A stretch of DNA of 64,000 bases from Martelella sp. NC20 (lineage in GTDB: Bacteria; Pseudomonadota; Alphaproteobacteria; Rhizobiales; Rhizobiaceae). How positions within the stretch are numbered: position 1 is the first letter of the stretch; every line of letters begins with the position of its first letter. This document shows positions 25,996-34,476 of the stretch, one piece after another. The notes beneath the pieces are model-generated. The model saw nothing but the letters and a program-made list of their open reading frames with translations, made no database searches and had not been told where the DNA came from. A program made the position numbers and the translations under genes. The stretch is taken from assembly GCF_013459645.1 (NCBI RefSeq), contig NZ_CP054861.1, forward strand, positions 478,501-542,500, given 5' to 3'.

Positions 25996-26327
25996 TGCCG
26001 TTTTTCCTGATGCGTTGCCTGCACCACCCCGATATGGACTTGTTGCGGGATGAAATGCGCCCGCGGCACAGGGAATGGGTCGGCGGCGGCGGCCGGGGCC
26101 TCGTATCCGTACTGATCGGATCGGCGCTGATCGATGAGGCGGGGCGTTCATCGGGAAACTTCGGCATATTGGAGGCGAAGACCCGCGCCGATGCCGAGGC
26201 CTTCGCAAACGGCGACCCGTTCAGCGTGGCGGGCATTGTCGCAACAGTCGAGGTGACCCCGCTGCCCGCAACCTTTCAGGCGGACCGGATCGGCGCGCCG
26301 ATGAGCCCGCGCCTCGGGTCAGGTTGA
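25995..26327 (+). CDS. YciI-family protein
   Basis: A 110-residue ferredoxin-like-fold protein: MPFFLMRCLHHPDM, RPRHREWVG, GRGLVSVLIGSALIDEAG, NFGILEAKTRADAEAFANGD, PFSVAGIVATVEVTPL. These match the YCII domain with its His-Asp pair. Some relatives act as dehalogenases or isomerase-like enzymes on chloroaromatic intermediates. The start ATG overlaps the ligB stop (TGATG), so it is translationally coupled to ring cleavage. Exact role unknown; perhaps an isomerase of a ring-opened product. Confidence 0.85.
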   Translation: MPFFLMRCLHHPDMDLLRDEMRPRHREWVGGGGRGLVSVLIGSALIDEAGRSSGNFGILEAKTRADAEAFANGDPFSVAGIVATVEVTPLPATFQADRIGAPMSPRLGSG

Positions 26328-26421
26328 CGATGCTGGCGCATCATCCATGTGCGCGCCAAGCACAGGCAGGCCGTCGGGCCGGCCAAGCCGCTGTCGTCGG
26401 CAAGCATCCGGAGGGGCGATA

Positions 26422-27180
26422 TTACTTCGGCGCCAGCCGGCTGGCGCCGTCGAGACGGATCACCTCTGCGTTAAGGTAGTCGTTTTCGACGCAGAAGACC
26501 GCCGCATGGGCAAATTCGGCCGGATCGCCGAGACGGGCGGGAAACGGAATGCCGGCGGCGATCGACTGGCGCGCCTCCTCCGGCAGGTTGTGAAGCAGCG
26601 GGGTCACGAACACGCCCGGCGCCAGCGTGTTGACCCGGACGCCGAACCGCGCGAATTCGCGCGCCAGCGGCAACGTCATGGAAACGATGCCGCCCTTTGA
26701 CGCGGCATAGGCCGCCTGCCCGATCTGACCTTCGAAAGCCGCAATCGACGCGGTATTGACGATCACGCCGCGACTTTCGCCGACCGGTTCGCCAAGCGAC
26801 ATCCGGTGGGCGCAAAGCCTCACGACATTGAAGGTGCCGAACAGGTTGACCCTCAGCGTCCGTTCGAAATCGGCCATCGGCATCGGCCCCTCCCGGCCGA
26901 CCACGCGGCCCGCCGTGCCGATCCCGGCGCAGTTGACGACAATACGCACCGTGCCGTGCGCTGCCTCGGCGGCATCGAGCGCGGCCGTGACATCCGCCTC
27001 CTCGGTGACGTCGCCGGCGGCTGCCAGCCCGCCGATCTCCGCGGCCATCGCTTCCGCGGCCTCGCCATTTCTGTCCAGCACCGTGACCTTCGCGCCCTTT
27101 GCGGCAAGCGCGCGCGCCGTCGCCGCGCCGAGCCCCGAACCCGCCCCGGTCACCAGTGCGGCCATACCGTTGATTTCCAT
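26422..27180 (-). CDS. Short-chain dehydrogenase (3-hydroxyacyl-CoA dehydrogenase type 2-like)
   Basis: A 252-residue SDR. The cofactor motif is ALVTGAGSGLGAATARALAA, with Asp in VTVLDRN favouring NAD. NCAGIG follows, and the catalytic Ser, Tyr and Lys lie in VIVNTASIAAFEG and AAYAASKGG. The closest pattern is the HSD10-type 3-hydroxyacyl-CoA dehydrogenase. The ATG at 27180 follows the ligase stop at once, so the two are coupled. In the hydroxycinnamate cluster it would oxidise the beta-hydroxypropionyl-CoA intermediate to the beta-keto form, as in the Agrobacterium ferulate route. Confidence 0.88.
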   Translation of the reverse strand: MEINGMAALVTGAGSGLGAATARALAAKGAKVTVLDRNGEAAEAMAAEIGGLAAAGDVTEEADVTAALDAAEAAHGTVRIVVNCAGIGTAGRVVGREGPMPMADFERTLRVNLFGTFNVVRLCAHRMSLGEPVGESRGVIVNTASIAAFEGQIGQAAYAASKGGIVSMTLPLAREFARFGVRVNTLAPGVFVTPLLHNLPEEARQSIAAGIPFPARLGDPAEFAHAAVFCVENDYLNAEVIRLDGASRLAPK

Positions 27181-27182
27181 CG

Positions 27183-29048
27183 TCAACCGGCCTTTCTTCC
27201 GGACGGCTTGCCCGCGACGATCACCTGCGGACCGCCCGCATAGAGCGCGGCCACGAGATCGGCCCGGTTCGCAAGAACGGCCCTCTGGTTGACGGACCCC
27301 TTGTCGGTCACCTCGCCCCTGCTCATCCGAAGCGGCCCGGTCATCAGCATGGCGCGCGCGATCCGGTTTGACGAACCGGTTGCGTGCGCCGCGAAATCCG
27401 TCAGGAGATCGCCGAGGCGTTCGAGAACCGCCGGATGCGCATAAAGCGCCTCGTCGCTCATCCCGGCTCCGCCCTCCACCAGCCGCTCGATCGCCGGACG
27501 GAAGGGTAGAAGCAGCGCGCCGAGTTCGAACTCTCCCTCTCCGGCGATCACCGCGTCGCGGACCAGCCCGTCCATGGCATCGACCAGCCGCGTCCGCATC
27601 GCGCCGACGGCAACCCAGGTGCCTGTCTGAAGCTTGAAATTCTCCGCCGTCCGGCCATCGAACAGGAAGCCGCGGGCCGGCTCCTCCGGCACCGCCGGGC
27701 GCAGGGCATCGCCCATATTGTAGAACCCCTCGTCATCGAAAGCCGCTGCCGTCAGATCGGGCCTTCGCCAGTAGCCGGGCGTGACGTTCGGCCCCTTGAA
27801 ACGGACCTCCATCTTGCCGCCCACCGGCACCAGTTTCATGGTGACGCCGCGCGCCGGAACGCCGCAATTGCCCGGCTCGTCCTGCGGCTCGGTGCAGAAC
27901 ATGGCGAACGGGCCGGTTTCGGTGGAGCCAAGCCCCGAGCCCATCAGCGTACACGCGCCAGTGGACCGTTCGGAAAGCACGTTGAGATGATGCCATGTGT
28001 GGCTGGCCATGCCCGCGCCCGCATACATGATCATCCTGAGATTGCGAAAGAAATTATCGCGCAGGACCGCATCCCGCTCCATCGCCTCGCACAGCACCTC
28101 GTAGCCCGCCGGCACATTGAAATACCAGCTCGGGGAAATCTCGCGCAGATTGCGGATGGTCTCGGCCATGCCCGTGGGCGTCGGCTTGCCGGCGTCGATA
28201 TAATAGGTACCGCCGTTATAAAGCGCGATATTGAACACCTTGTTGCCGCTCGCCACATGGTTCCATGGCGCCCAGTCCACCAGAACGGGCGGCGCATCGC
28301 CGAGAAAGCGGTAGCAGTCGAGCACCTGCGCCATGTTGGCGCACATCATCCGTTGCGTCTGGATCACGGCCTTGGGCTTGCCGGTGGTGCCGGAGGTGAA
28401 CAGGAATTTCGCGATCGTGTCCGGCCCCGTGGCGCGGAAGGCTGCGTCGGCAGCTTCCGACGGCTCGGTCTCGATCACGCTCTCCCAGTCATGATGCGCG
28501 CGCCCCGGAACCGCCCCGCCCGCCAGAATGAGCGGCACGCCGGTATCGATAACATCGGCAATCGCCGGGGCAAAGCGCGCCGCATCCCTCGCGAACACCG
28601 CGCCGGGGGTCACCTCGCCCACGATGTCGCGAAGCTTGCTACGGCCTTCCGCAATCAGCGAATAGGCCGGCGCCACGGCCGCCGAGGGCACGCCGATATA
28701 TTGCGCCGAAAGCGCGATCACCGCGTGTTCGAGCGAATTTTCGGAAAGGATCATCAGCGGGCGTTCGGCCGAAAGCGCATGGTCGAGAAGAAACGTGCCG
28801 ACGCGGCGCATCAGGTCCCGCAATTGGCCGAAGGTTATTTCGCGCCACGCACCGTCCGCGCCGCGCTCGGCCATCCACACCCGTTCCGGCGCGGCTTCGG
28901 CCCAATGCAGTATGCGGTCGGCGAGCCGAACGGGATAAGGTCCCAGTTCCTCCTCCTGCCATATCAGCCGGCTGCCGTCGGCGCGCTCCTCGGTCCGGAT
29001 GCGCGGCTCCCATACCCGCACCGGACGTATCTTCCCCATGTCCGTCAT
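27183..29048 (-). CDS. fcs: Feruloyl-CoA synthase-like acyl-CoA ligase
   Basis: A 621-residue ANL-superfamily ligase with the feruloyl-CoA synthase pattern. The AMP motif is AKFLFTSGTTGKPKAVIQTQ. WAPWNHVASGNKVFNIALYN and MGSGLGSTETGPFAMFCTEP (A5) follow, then YNMGDALRPA and FDGRTAENFKLQTGTWVAVG (A7/A8 hinge). The length exceeds 4-coumarate ligases (about 540) and fits the Fcs group. Activates ferulate, p-coumarate or caffeate to the CoA thioester with ATP. Start ATG at 29048 follows GGAGGGG. Divergent from the crotonase gene; the SDR gene follows directly. Confidence 0.9.
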   Translation of the reverse strand: MTDMGKIRPVRVWEPRIRTEERADGSRLIWQEEELGPYPVRLADRILHWAEAAPERVWMAERGADGAWREITFGQLRDLMRRVGTFLLDHALSAERPLMILSENSLEHAVIALSAQYIGVPSAAVAPAYSLIAEGRSKLRDIVGEVTPGAVFARDAARFAPAIADVIDTGVPLILAGGAVPGRAHHDWESVIETEPSEAADAAFRATGPDTIAKFLFTSGTTGKPKAVIQTQRMMCANMAQVLDCYRFLGDAPPVLVDWAPWNHVASGNKVFNIALYNGGTYYIDAGKPTPTGMAETIRNLREISPSWYFNVPAGYEVLCEAMERDAVLRDNFFRNLRMIMYAGAGMASHTWHHLNVLSERSTGACTLMGSGLGSTETGPFAMFCTEPQDEPGNCGVPARGVTMKLVPVGGKMEVRFKGPNVTPGYWRRPDLTAAAFDDEGFYNMGDALRPAVPEEPARGFLFDGRTAENFKLQTGTWVAVGAMRTRLVDAMDGLVRDAVIAGEGEFELGALLLPFRPAIERLVEGGAGMSDEALYAHPAVLERLGDLLTDFAAHATGSSNRIARAMLMTGPLRMSRGEVTDKGSVNQRAVLANRADLVAALYAGGPQVIVAGKPSGRKAG

Positions 29049-29246
29049 GGCCCCTCCTCGATTTTCCGCTTACCCAACCAGCCCGGATTGCGAAAAGACC
29101 CGTTCCCTCCGAAGTCATGCCTGTCCGGCCTTCGGCGCCGACGCCGTCCGGGTAATTTCATACCATACAGTTTTCTGGTGTATTGTTTACAAGGAAAATG
29201 TTTTCTCGTATAGATAAAATCGGAATACGCAATAAGGAAGTCTGCA
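29049..29246. promoter_or_regulatory. Divergent promoter region of the hydroxycinnamate cluster
   Basis: An AT-rich spacer between the ligase and the crotonase genes. It holds TTGTTTACAA at 29183-29192 (half-sites TTGT/ACAA) and GAAAATGTTTTC at 29194-29205 (half-sites GAAAA/TTTTC). Either may be the operator for the MarR protein at 30043. Confidence 0.5.
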
Positions 29247-30041
29247 GTGACGACAGGGAATACGGCGGATCTGGTAACCTTTGAAATGCGCGGCGATGTC
29301 GCGCTTCTCGGGCTCAACCGTCCGGAAAAGCGCAATGCGATCAGCGACAGGTTCGTCGAAGCGCTGGCGACCGCCATCGAACGAGCGCGGCATGAGGCCC
29401 GGGCTGGTGTGATCTTCGGCAATGGCAGGCATTTCTGCGCTGGGCTGGACCTTTCCGAACATGTCAAGAAATCCGCTTTCGAGGGTGTGCAGAGCTCGCG
29501 CCGCTGGCATGAGGTTTTCGGCCGGATCGAGTTCGGCCCCATTCCATGGTTCTGCGCGCTTCACGGCGCCGTTGTCGGCGGCGGCCTTGAACTCGCCTCC
29601 GCCGCGCAGGTGCGGGTCGCAGACGAGACCGCCTTCTTCGCCCTGCCCGAGGGCCAGCGCGGCATCTTCGTCGGCGGCGGCGGTTCGGTGCGCACCGCGC
29701 GGCTGATGGGTGTGGCGCGGATGATGGACATGATGCTGACGGGCCGCTCGATCGACGCTGCGACCGGCGAAAGCTGGAATCTCGCGCAATATGTCGTCCC
29801 CGCCGGCAAAGCCGTCGAAAAGGCGGTGGAACTGGCAGCCAGGGCCGCCTCGAACGCGGAACTCTCCAACTATGCGGTCATCAACGCCCTGCCGCGCATG
29901 CGCGAGATGGGCCGCGACGACGGCCTTTTGATGGAAAGCTTCGTTTCCGCCTTTACCGCCACCTCGCCCGAGGCCGAAGAGCGGCTGATCGCCTTCCTCG
30001 AAAAGCGCGCCGCCAAGGTGGCGGCGCCCGGTGGAGGCTGA
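29247..30041 (+). CDS. Crotonase-family hydratase (hydroxycinnamoyl-CoA hydratase candidate)
   Basis: A 264-residue enoyl-CoA hydratase/isomerase-fold protein. The oxyanion-hole blocks are GRHFCAGLDLSEHVK and ALHGAVVGGGLELASAAQVR, and the FFALPEGQRGIFVGGGGSVR region carries the position of a catalytic Glu. It differs from the Pseudomonas feruloyl-CoA hydratase-lyase, lacking its typical N-terminus. So it may only hydrate feruloyl-CoA and leave the next steps to the SDR and amidohydrolase. Start is GTG at 29247 with AAGGAAG upstream. First gene of the rightward operon with marR and the amidohydrolase. Confidence 0.85.
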   Translation: MTTGNTADLVTFEMRGDVALLGLNRPEKRNAISDRFVEALATAIERARHEARAGVIFGNGRHFCAGLDLSEHVKKSAFEGVQSSRRWHEVFGRIEFGPIPWFCALHGAVVGGGLELASAAQVRVADETAFFALPEGQRGIFVGGGGSVRTARLMGVARMMDMMLTGRSIDAATGESWNLAQYVVPAGKAVEKAVELAARAASNAELSNYAVINALPRMREMGRDDGLLMESFVSAFTATSPEAEERLIAFLEKRAAKVAAPGGG

Positions 30042-30042
30042 C

Positions 30043-30525
30043 ATGGGGCAGGAACCGCGTCTTTCGCCACAACTTACCGATGAGGTCAAACTCGGCGAGC
30101 TCAATGCCTCGCTCGGTTTTCTGCTGCGCGTGGCCCAGGTGCGCGTCTATGACCAGTTCTACGAACGCTTCGGCGCCGACGACCTGCGTCCCGGCGAGTT
30201 CTCCATGCTCTGGATCATCCACCTGAACCCGGGCATCAAGCAGGGTCTGCTCGCCCATACATTGCGGATCAAGCCCGCCCACATGACCAAGACCGTGCGC
30301 CGGTTCGAGGATCAGGGCCTGATCGAACGGGAGATCCCCGATCACGACCGCCGGTCCGTACTGCTCGGACTGACGGAGAGAGGCGAGGCGTTCGTTGCCG
30401 CCAACCGCGGCAATTTCTTTGGAGAAGACGCCTATAACAGCCATTGCCTGAGCGCGGATGAGGCAGCCACGCTCGCGCATCTGCTCAAACGCTATTGTGG
30501 ACTGGAGGCGAAAGAGGACCCATGA
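30043..30525 (+). CDS. MarR-family regulator (hydroxycinnamate-responsive candidate)
   Basis: A 160-residue winged-helix regulator with the MarR layout: LGFLLRVAQVRVYDQFYERF, PGEFSMLWIIHLNPGIKQGL, KPAHMTKTVRRFEDQGLIER, EIPDHDRRSVLLGLTERGEA (the DxRS wing). Ferulate and coumarate clusters of other Proteobacteria carry such repressors (FerC, CouR, HcaR), released by hydroxycinnamoyl-CoA. Start ATG at 30043 with GGTGGAGG close by. Its stop overlaps the amidohydrolase start (ATGA). Confidence 0.9.
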   Translation: MGQEPRLSPQLTDEVKLGELNASLGFLLRVAQVRVYDQFYERFGADDLRPGEFSMLWIIHLNPGIKQGLLAHTLRIKPAHMTKTVRRFEDQGLIEREIPDHDRRSVLLGLTERGEAFVAANRGNFFGEDAYNSHCLSADEAATLAHLLKRYCGLEAKEDP

Positions 30526-31397
30526 ATTTCGACGACCTGATCGCCTTCGACGTCCACGTCCATGCGGAGGAGCCGTGCTGCACCCATCGTGACGACGGCT
30601 ATCTCGAATTCCAGGCCGGCATGGCGAAGTATTTCAAAAATCCCGCAGGCCAGGACGGCATGCTGCCGACCGTGGAGGAAACCGCCGCCTATTTCCGCGA
30701 GCGCAAGATCGGCTGCATCATCTTTCCCGTCGATGCCGAGCGCGAAACCGGCTTCCGGCGCTACTCCAATTACGAAGTGGCGGAAATCGCGGCGAAGAAC
30801 AGCGACATCATGGTCCCCTTCGCCTCCATCGACCCGGCCAAGGGCAAGCTCGGCATCCGCGAGGCGAAGAGCCTGATCCGCGATCACGGCGTGCGCGGTT
30901 TCAAGTTTCATCCGACCTATCAGGGCTTCTATCCCAATGACCGGTCAGCCTACGGGCTCTACGAGGTCATCGAGGAAGAAGGCGGCATCGCGCTGTTTCA
31001 TACCGGGCAGACGGGGGTCGGCTCGGGCATGCGCGGCGGCATGGGCATGCGGCTGAAATATTCCAACCCGATCCATCTGGACGATGTGGCGGTGGACTTT
31101 CCCGATCTCAAGATCATCGCCGCCCATCCGTCCTTTCCCTGGCAGGAAGAGGCGCTCGCCGTCGCCCAGCACAAGCCCAATGTCTATATCGACCTGTCGG
31201 GCTGGAGCCCGAAATATTTTCCGCCGATCCTGGTGAAATACGCCAATTCGCTGCTGAAGCACAAATTGCTTTTCGGCTCCGACTGGCCCGCCATCACGCC
31301 GGACCGCTGGCTCGCCGATTTCGAGAAGATCGACATCAAGGACGAGGTTCGCCCGCTGCTTTTGAAGGAGAATGCGAGGAAGCTGCTGGCGCTGTAA
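30522..31397 (+). CDS. Amidohydrolase-superfamily protein of the hydroxycinnamate cluster
   Basis: A 291-residue amidohydrolase 2 barrel. The metal motif is DLIAFDVHVHAEEPC (Asp..His-x-His). HGVRGFKFHPTYQGFYPN carries a Lys and His, barrel His residues lie in ALFHTGQTG and IIAAHPSFPW, and the late Asp in LLFGSDWPAITPD. It overlaps marR by 4 bases. In the Agrobacterium ferulate route a beta-keto hydrolase removes acetyl-CoA to give vanillate; this gene holds the matching place here and is the best candidate for that step. This is inference; a decarboxylase is the other option. Confidence 0.82.
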   Translation: MNFDDLIAFDVHVHAEEPCCTHRDDGYLEFQAGMAKYFKNPAGQDGMLPTVEETAAYFRERKIGCIIFPVDAERETGFRRYSNYEVAEIAAKNSDIMVPFASIDPAKGKLGIREAKSLIRDHGVRGFKFHPTYQGFYPNDRSAYGLYEVIEEEGGIALFHTGQTGVGSGMRGGMGMRLKYSNPIHLDDVAVDFPDLKIIAAHPSFPWQEEALAVAQHKPNVYIDLSGWSPKYFPPILVKYANSLLKHKLLFGSDWPAITPDRWLADFEKIDIKDEVRPLLLKENARKLLAL

Positions 31398-31443
31398 CTG
31401 ACCTGACGAAACTTGGCATTCGGATTTTTTGGGAGGAGAATTC

Positions 31444-32535
31444 ATGAATCGCATACACAAATTCGCATCATTGGCCGCCGTCGCATTGATGGTGACAGGC
31501 ACCGCATCGGCGCGCGAGTTGCGCCTTGCACCGGCCGGGCCGCCGGCGCATCCGGCCTATTACATGTACGAGCATTTCGCCGAGAATATTGCCGAAAACT
31601 CCAATGGCGCCATGACCGGCATGATTCTGGGGCCGGAGGTCGTCTCGCTGCCGCAGATGAAGGATGCGCTGCAGACCGGCCTGGTGGATGTCGGCAATGT
31701 GCTGCCGCTCTATTTTCCGGCCGACATGGAAGTGACCGGCATTGCCGGCGATCTCGCCCTGATCGGCCGCAACCCGCACGCCATGGCCATGGCCATGACC
31801 GAATACGGCCTGACCTGCGAACCCTGCCAGGAGGAATTCGCCAAACTCGGCATGGTTTTCCTCGGCGCCGGTTCGTCCAATGTCTATAACCTGATCACCA
31901 CCAGGCCCGTGCATAACGCCGACGATCTCAAGGGACTTCGCCTTCGCACCGGCGGCGCGCCCTATTCCCGCTGGGCCGAGCATTTCGGGGCCACGCCGGT
32001 CAATATCGGCGTGGGCGATACGTTCGAGGCGATGAGCCAGGGCACGATCGACGGCACGATGGCATCGACCGTCGACCTTCTGTCGTTCCGTCTGATCGAC
32101 ATCGCCGGGAGCGTCACCCTGGTGCCGATCGGCACCTATCACGTGACCTCGAACTTCACGGTCGGGCTCAACACCTGGCGCGCGCTCACGACGGAGGAGC
32201 GCGCGGAGATCGGCATGACCGCCGCGCGCGCCAATTTCGACCTGACCGACCGCTGGGCCTTCCAGTTGCCGTCTGCGGCAACCGAGGCGCTGGCGAACAC
32301 CGATATCGAGGTGATCACGCCCGATCCGGCCTTCATGGAGGCGTCAGAAGCCTTTGCCGCGCAGGATGTGGCTGCCCGCACCGCGCTATCGGGCGAGGAA
32401 GCCGTCTACTTTACCGAGTTGGTGGAGAAATGGACCGCGATCGCTGACGAAGTCGGCAATGATCCGGACGCTCTGGCCCAGCGCATGATCGATGACGTCT
32501 GGAGCAGGATCGACTTTGCGACCTACGGTCTCTGA
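31444..32535 (+). CDS. TRAP transporter periplasmic binding protein (DctP type)
   Basis: A 363-residue protein with a signal peptide (FASLAAVALMVTGTASARE). The DctP hallmark is DDLKGLRLRTGGAPYSRWAE, with its carboxylate-binding Arg. IDGTMASTVDLLSFRL and a long helical C-terminus follow. Start at 31444 after GGGAGGAG. Begins a second dctPQM set, 46 bases after the amidohydrolase gene, so it belongs to the hydroxycinnamate operon and may bind ferulate or p-coumarate. Confidence 0.92.
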   Translation: MNRIHKFASLAAVALMVTGTASARELRLAPAGPPAHPAYYMYEHFAENIAENSNGAMTGMILGPEVVSLPQMKDALQTGLVDVGNVLPLYFPADMEVTGIAGDLALIGRNPHAMAMAMTEYGLTCEPCQEEFAKLGMVFLGAGSSNVYNLITTRPVHNADDLKGLRLRTGGAPYSRWAEHFGATPVNIGVGDTFEAMSQGTIDGTMASTVDLLSFRLIDIAGSVTLVPIGTYHVTSNFTVGLNTWRALTTEERAEIGMTAARANFDLTDRWAFQLPSAATEALANTDIEVITPDPAFMEASEAFAAQDVAARTALSGEEAVYFTELVEKWTAIADEVGNDPDALAQRMIDDVWSRIDFATYGL

Positions 32536-32634
32536 CCCATGAAATCCCGTCGGGGCGCGCCGGCCGAACGGCTGTCGCGCTCCGGGGGCCGACCCCGTGT
32601 TTCCGCCCGAAGATATTCGCTCTGGAGCCCTTCG

Positions 32635-33141
32635 ATGACCGCACTCCTTCGGCTTGCCGCCGTGGTCGCGCGCATTCTGGCATTCATCGGCGCGGCCGGT
32701 GTGGTGGCGATGATGATCCACATCAGCCTCGATGTGGCTCTGCGCAATCTTTTTCGCGTCTCGATCCCCGTCACCACGGAGATGGTCGCGCGCTATTATA
32801 TGGTCGCCACCGCCTTTCTGCCGCTGTCCTGGCTGGAGCTGCGCCGCGAGATGGTGTCGGTCGAACTATTCGACTTCGCCCTCACCCGCCCCCTCCGGCG
32901 CATCTCGGATGCCATGGTGTGTCTTCTGTCCGCCATCGTCTACTCAAGCCTTGCCTGGACCACATGGCATACGGCGCTTTCCAATTTCCGCAGCGGCACC
33001 TATGTTGAGCTCGCAGCCATGAAAATGCCCGTCTGGCACAGCTATTTCCTGCCGCCGCTCGGTTTTGCGATCGCCGCGCTGACCTGCCTGCTTCTGACAT
33101 TCCGGGATCTTCAGCCGACAGCGCCAGAGGAAACCGCATGA
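32635..33141 (+). CDS. TRAP transporter small permease (DctQ type)
   Basis: A 168-residue four-helix membrane protein (LLRLAAVVARILAFIGAAGV, VARYYMVATAFLPLSWLELR, REMVSVELFDFAL) with the DctQ pattern. Start at 32635 has GGAG eight bases upstream; the frame runs open to 32539 without a better site. It overlaps the large permease by 4 bases. Confidence 0.87.
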   Translation: MTALLRLAAVVARILAFIGAAGVVAMMIHISLDVALRNLFRVSIPVTTEMVARYYMVATAFLPLSWLELRREMVSVELFDFALTRPLRRISDAMVCLLSAIVYSSLAWTTWHTALSNFRSGTYVELAAMKMPVWHSYFLPPLGFAIAALTCLLLTFRDLQPTAPEETA

Positions 33142-34442
33142 GCCCCGAGGTCGGATTTGTCGGCATTGCCGTCCTGATCGTCCTTCTGCTTCTGCGCGTA
33201 CCGGTGGCCATGGCGCTGATCGCGGTCTCCTTCGGCGGCATTACCGCCCTTCTCGGCGTCACGCCCGCTTTCGGCATTCTGTCGAATACGCCCTATTCCT
33301 TCGTCGCCAGCTGGACGATGTCGGCCGTGCCGATGTTTCTGCTGATGGGCTTCGTCGCCTTTCACACCGGCCTGACCGGCGGCCTGTTCGCCGCCGCCAA
33401 GGTGGTTCTGCGCCGCCTGCCCGGCGGGCTGGCGGTCTCCTCGATCTTCGCCTGTTCCGGCTTTGCCGCCGTCTCCGGCTCGTCGCTCGCCTGTGCGGCG
33501 GCCATGGGCCGGATCGCGATCCCCGAAATGATCGCCGCCGGATACCGGCCCTCGATCGCGGCCGGTACGATTGCCGCCGGCGGCACGATCGGCGCGCTGA
33601 TCCCGCCTTCGATCCTGATGATCATCTACGGCGTCTTCGCGGAAACCTCCGTGACCCAGGTCTTCATCGGCGGCATCGGCATCGGCGTCATCACCGCCAT
33701 TGGCTATTGCCTGGTGATCATCGGCATCAGCCTTTTCCGTCCCGATCTCGTTCCCGCCCGCGATACCGCGCCGGTCAGCGAGGAAGGCCGTGCGGCCATC
33801 CTCCAGGTGGTCCCGATCACTGTGCTGGTGCTGCTGATCTTCGGCGGGATGTTCTCCGGTCTTTTCACGGCAACCGAGGCAGGCGCGGTCGGCGCGCTCG
33901 GCACCATCGTGCTCGCCGCCGTCACCGGCAGGCTGACGAAATCGAGCGTCACCCATTCCCTGATCGATACGGTCACCTCGACGGGGGCGCTGTTCATCAT
34001 CGGCGTCGGCGCCGCGATGTTCACCCGCTTTCTCGGGATCAGCGGGCTGTCGCACTTCCTGTCATCCTTCGTGGCGGACGCAGATCTCGGCTATTTCGAG
34101 CTGATGCTGATCATCGTTTTGATCTATCTCGCGCTCGGCACCTTCATGGAACCGTTCGGCGCCATGCTGACGACACTGCCGATCTTCCTGCCGATCCTGC
34201 GCGCCGAGGGCATTAGCCTTGTCTGGTTCGGCGTCGTGGTGGTGAAGATGCTGGAGATCGGCATGATCACGCCGCCGGTGGGCATGAATGTCTTCGTCAT
34301 CAAGAATGTCGCGGGGAAATATGTCTCGATCGCGCAGGTGTTTGCCGGCGTCCTGCCCTTTATCGTCATGGATCTGTTCGTGATCGCGCTGGTGATCGCG
34401 GTCCCTTCCGTGGTGATGTTCCTGCCCGATCTCCTGCGCTGA
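33138..34442 (+). CDS. TRAP transporter large permease (DctM type)
   Basis: A 434-residue polytopic membrane protein with the DctM blocks: SGFAAVSGSSLACAAAMGRI, GTIGALIPPSILMIIYGVFA, GTFMEPFGAMLTTLPIFLPI, GMITPPVGMNVFVIKNVAGK. Last gene of the rightward operon, converging on the acyl-CoA dehydrogenase. It is a paralogue of the permease at 18675 but serves the hydroxycinnamate genes. Confidence 0.94.
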   Translation: MSPEVGFVGIAVLIVLLLLRVPVAMALIAVSFGGITALLGVTPAFGILSNTPYSFVASWTMSAVPMFLLMGFVAFHTGLTGGLFAAAKVVLRRLPGGLAVSSIFACSGFAAVSGSSLACAAAMGRIAIPEMIAAGYRPSIAAGTIAAGGTIGALIPPSILMIIYGVFAETSVTQVFIGGIGIGVITAIGYCLVIIGISLFRPDLVPARDTAPVSEEGRAAILQVVPITVLVLLIFGGMFSGLFTATEAGAVGALGTIVLAAVTGRLTKSSVTHSLIDTVTSTGALFIIGVGAAMFTRFLGISGLSHFLSSFVADADLGYFELMLIIVLIYLALGTFMEPFGAMLTTLPIFLPILRAEGISLVWFGVVVVKMLEIGMITPPVGMNVFVIKNVAGKYVSIAQVFAGVLPFIVMDLFVIALVIAVPSVVMFLPDLLR

Positions 34443-34476
34443 GCGGCGCGCACGGCGGGAGCGCCCCGAAGCGCGC

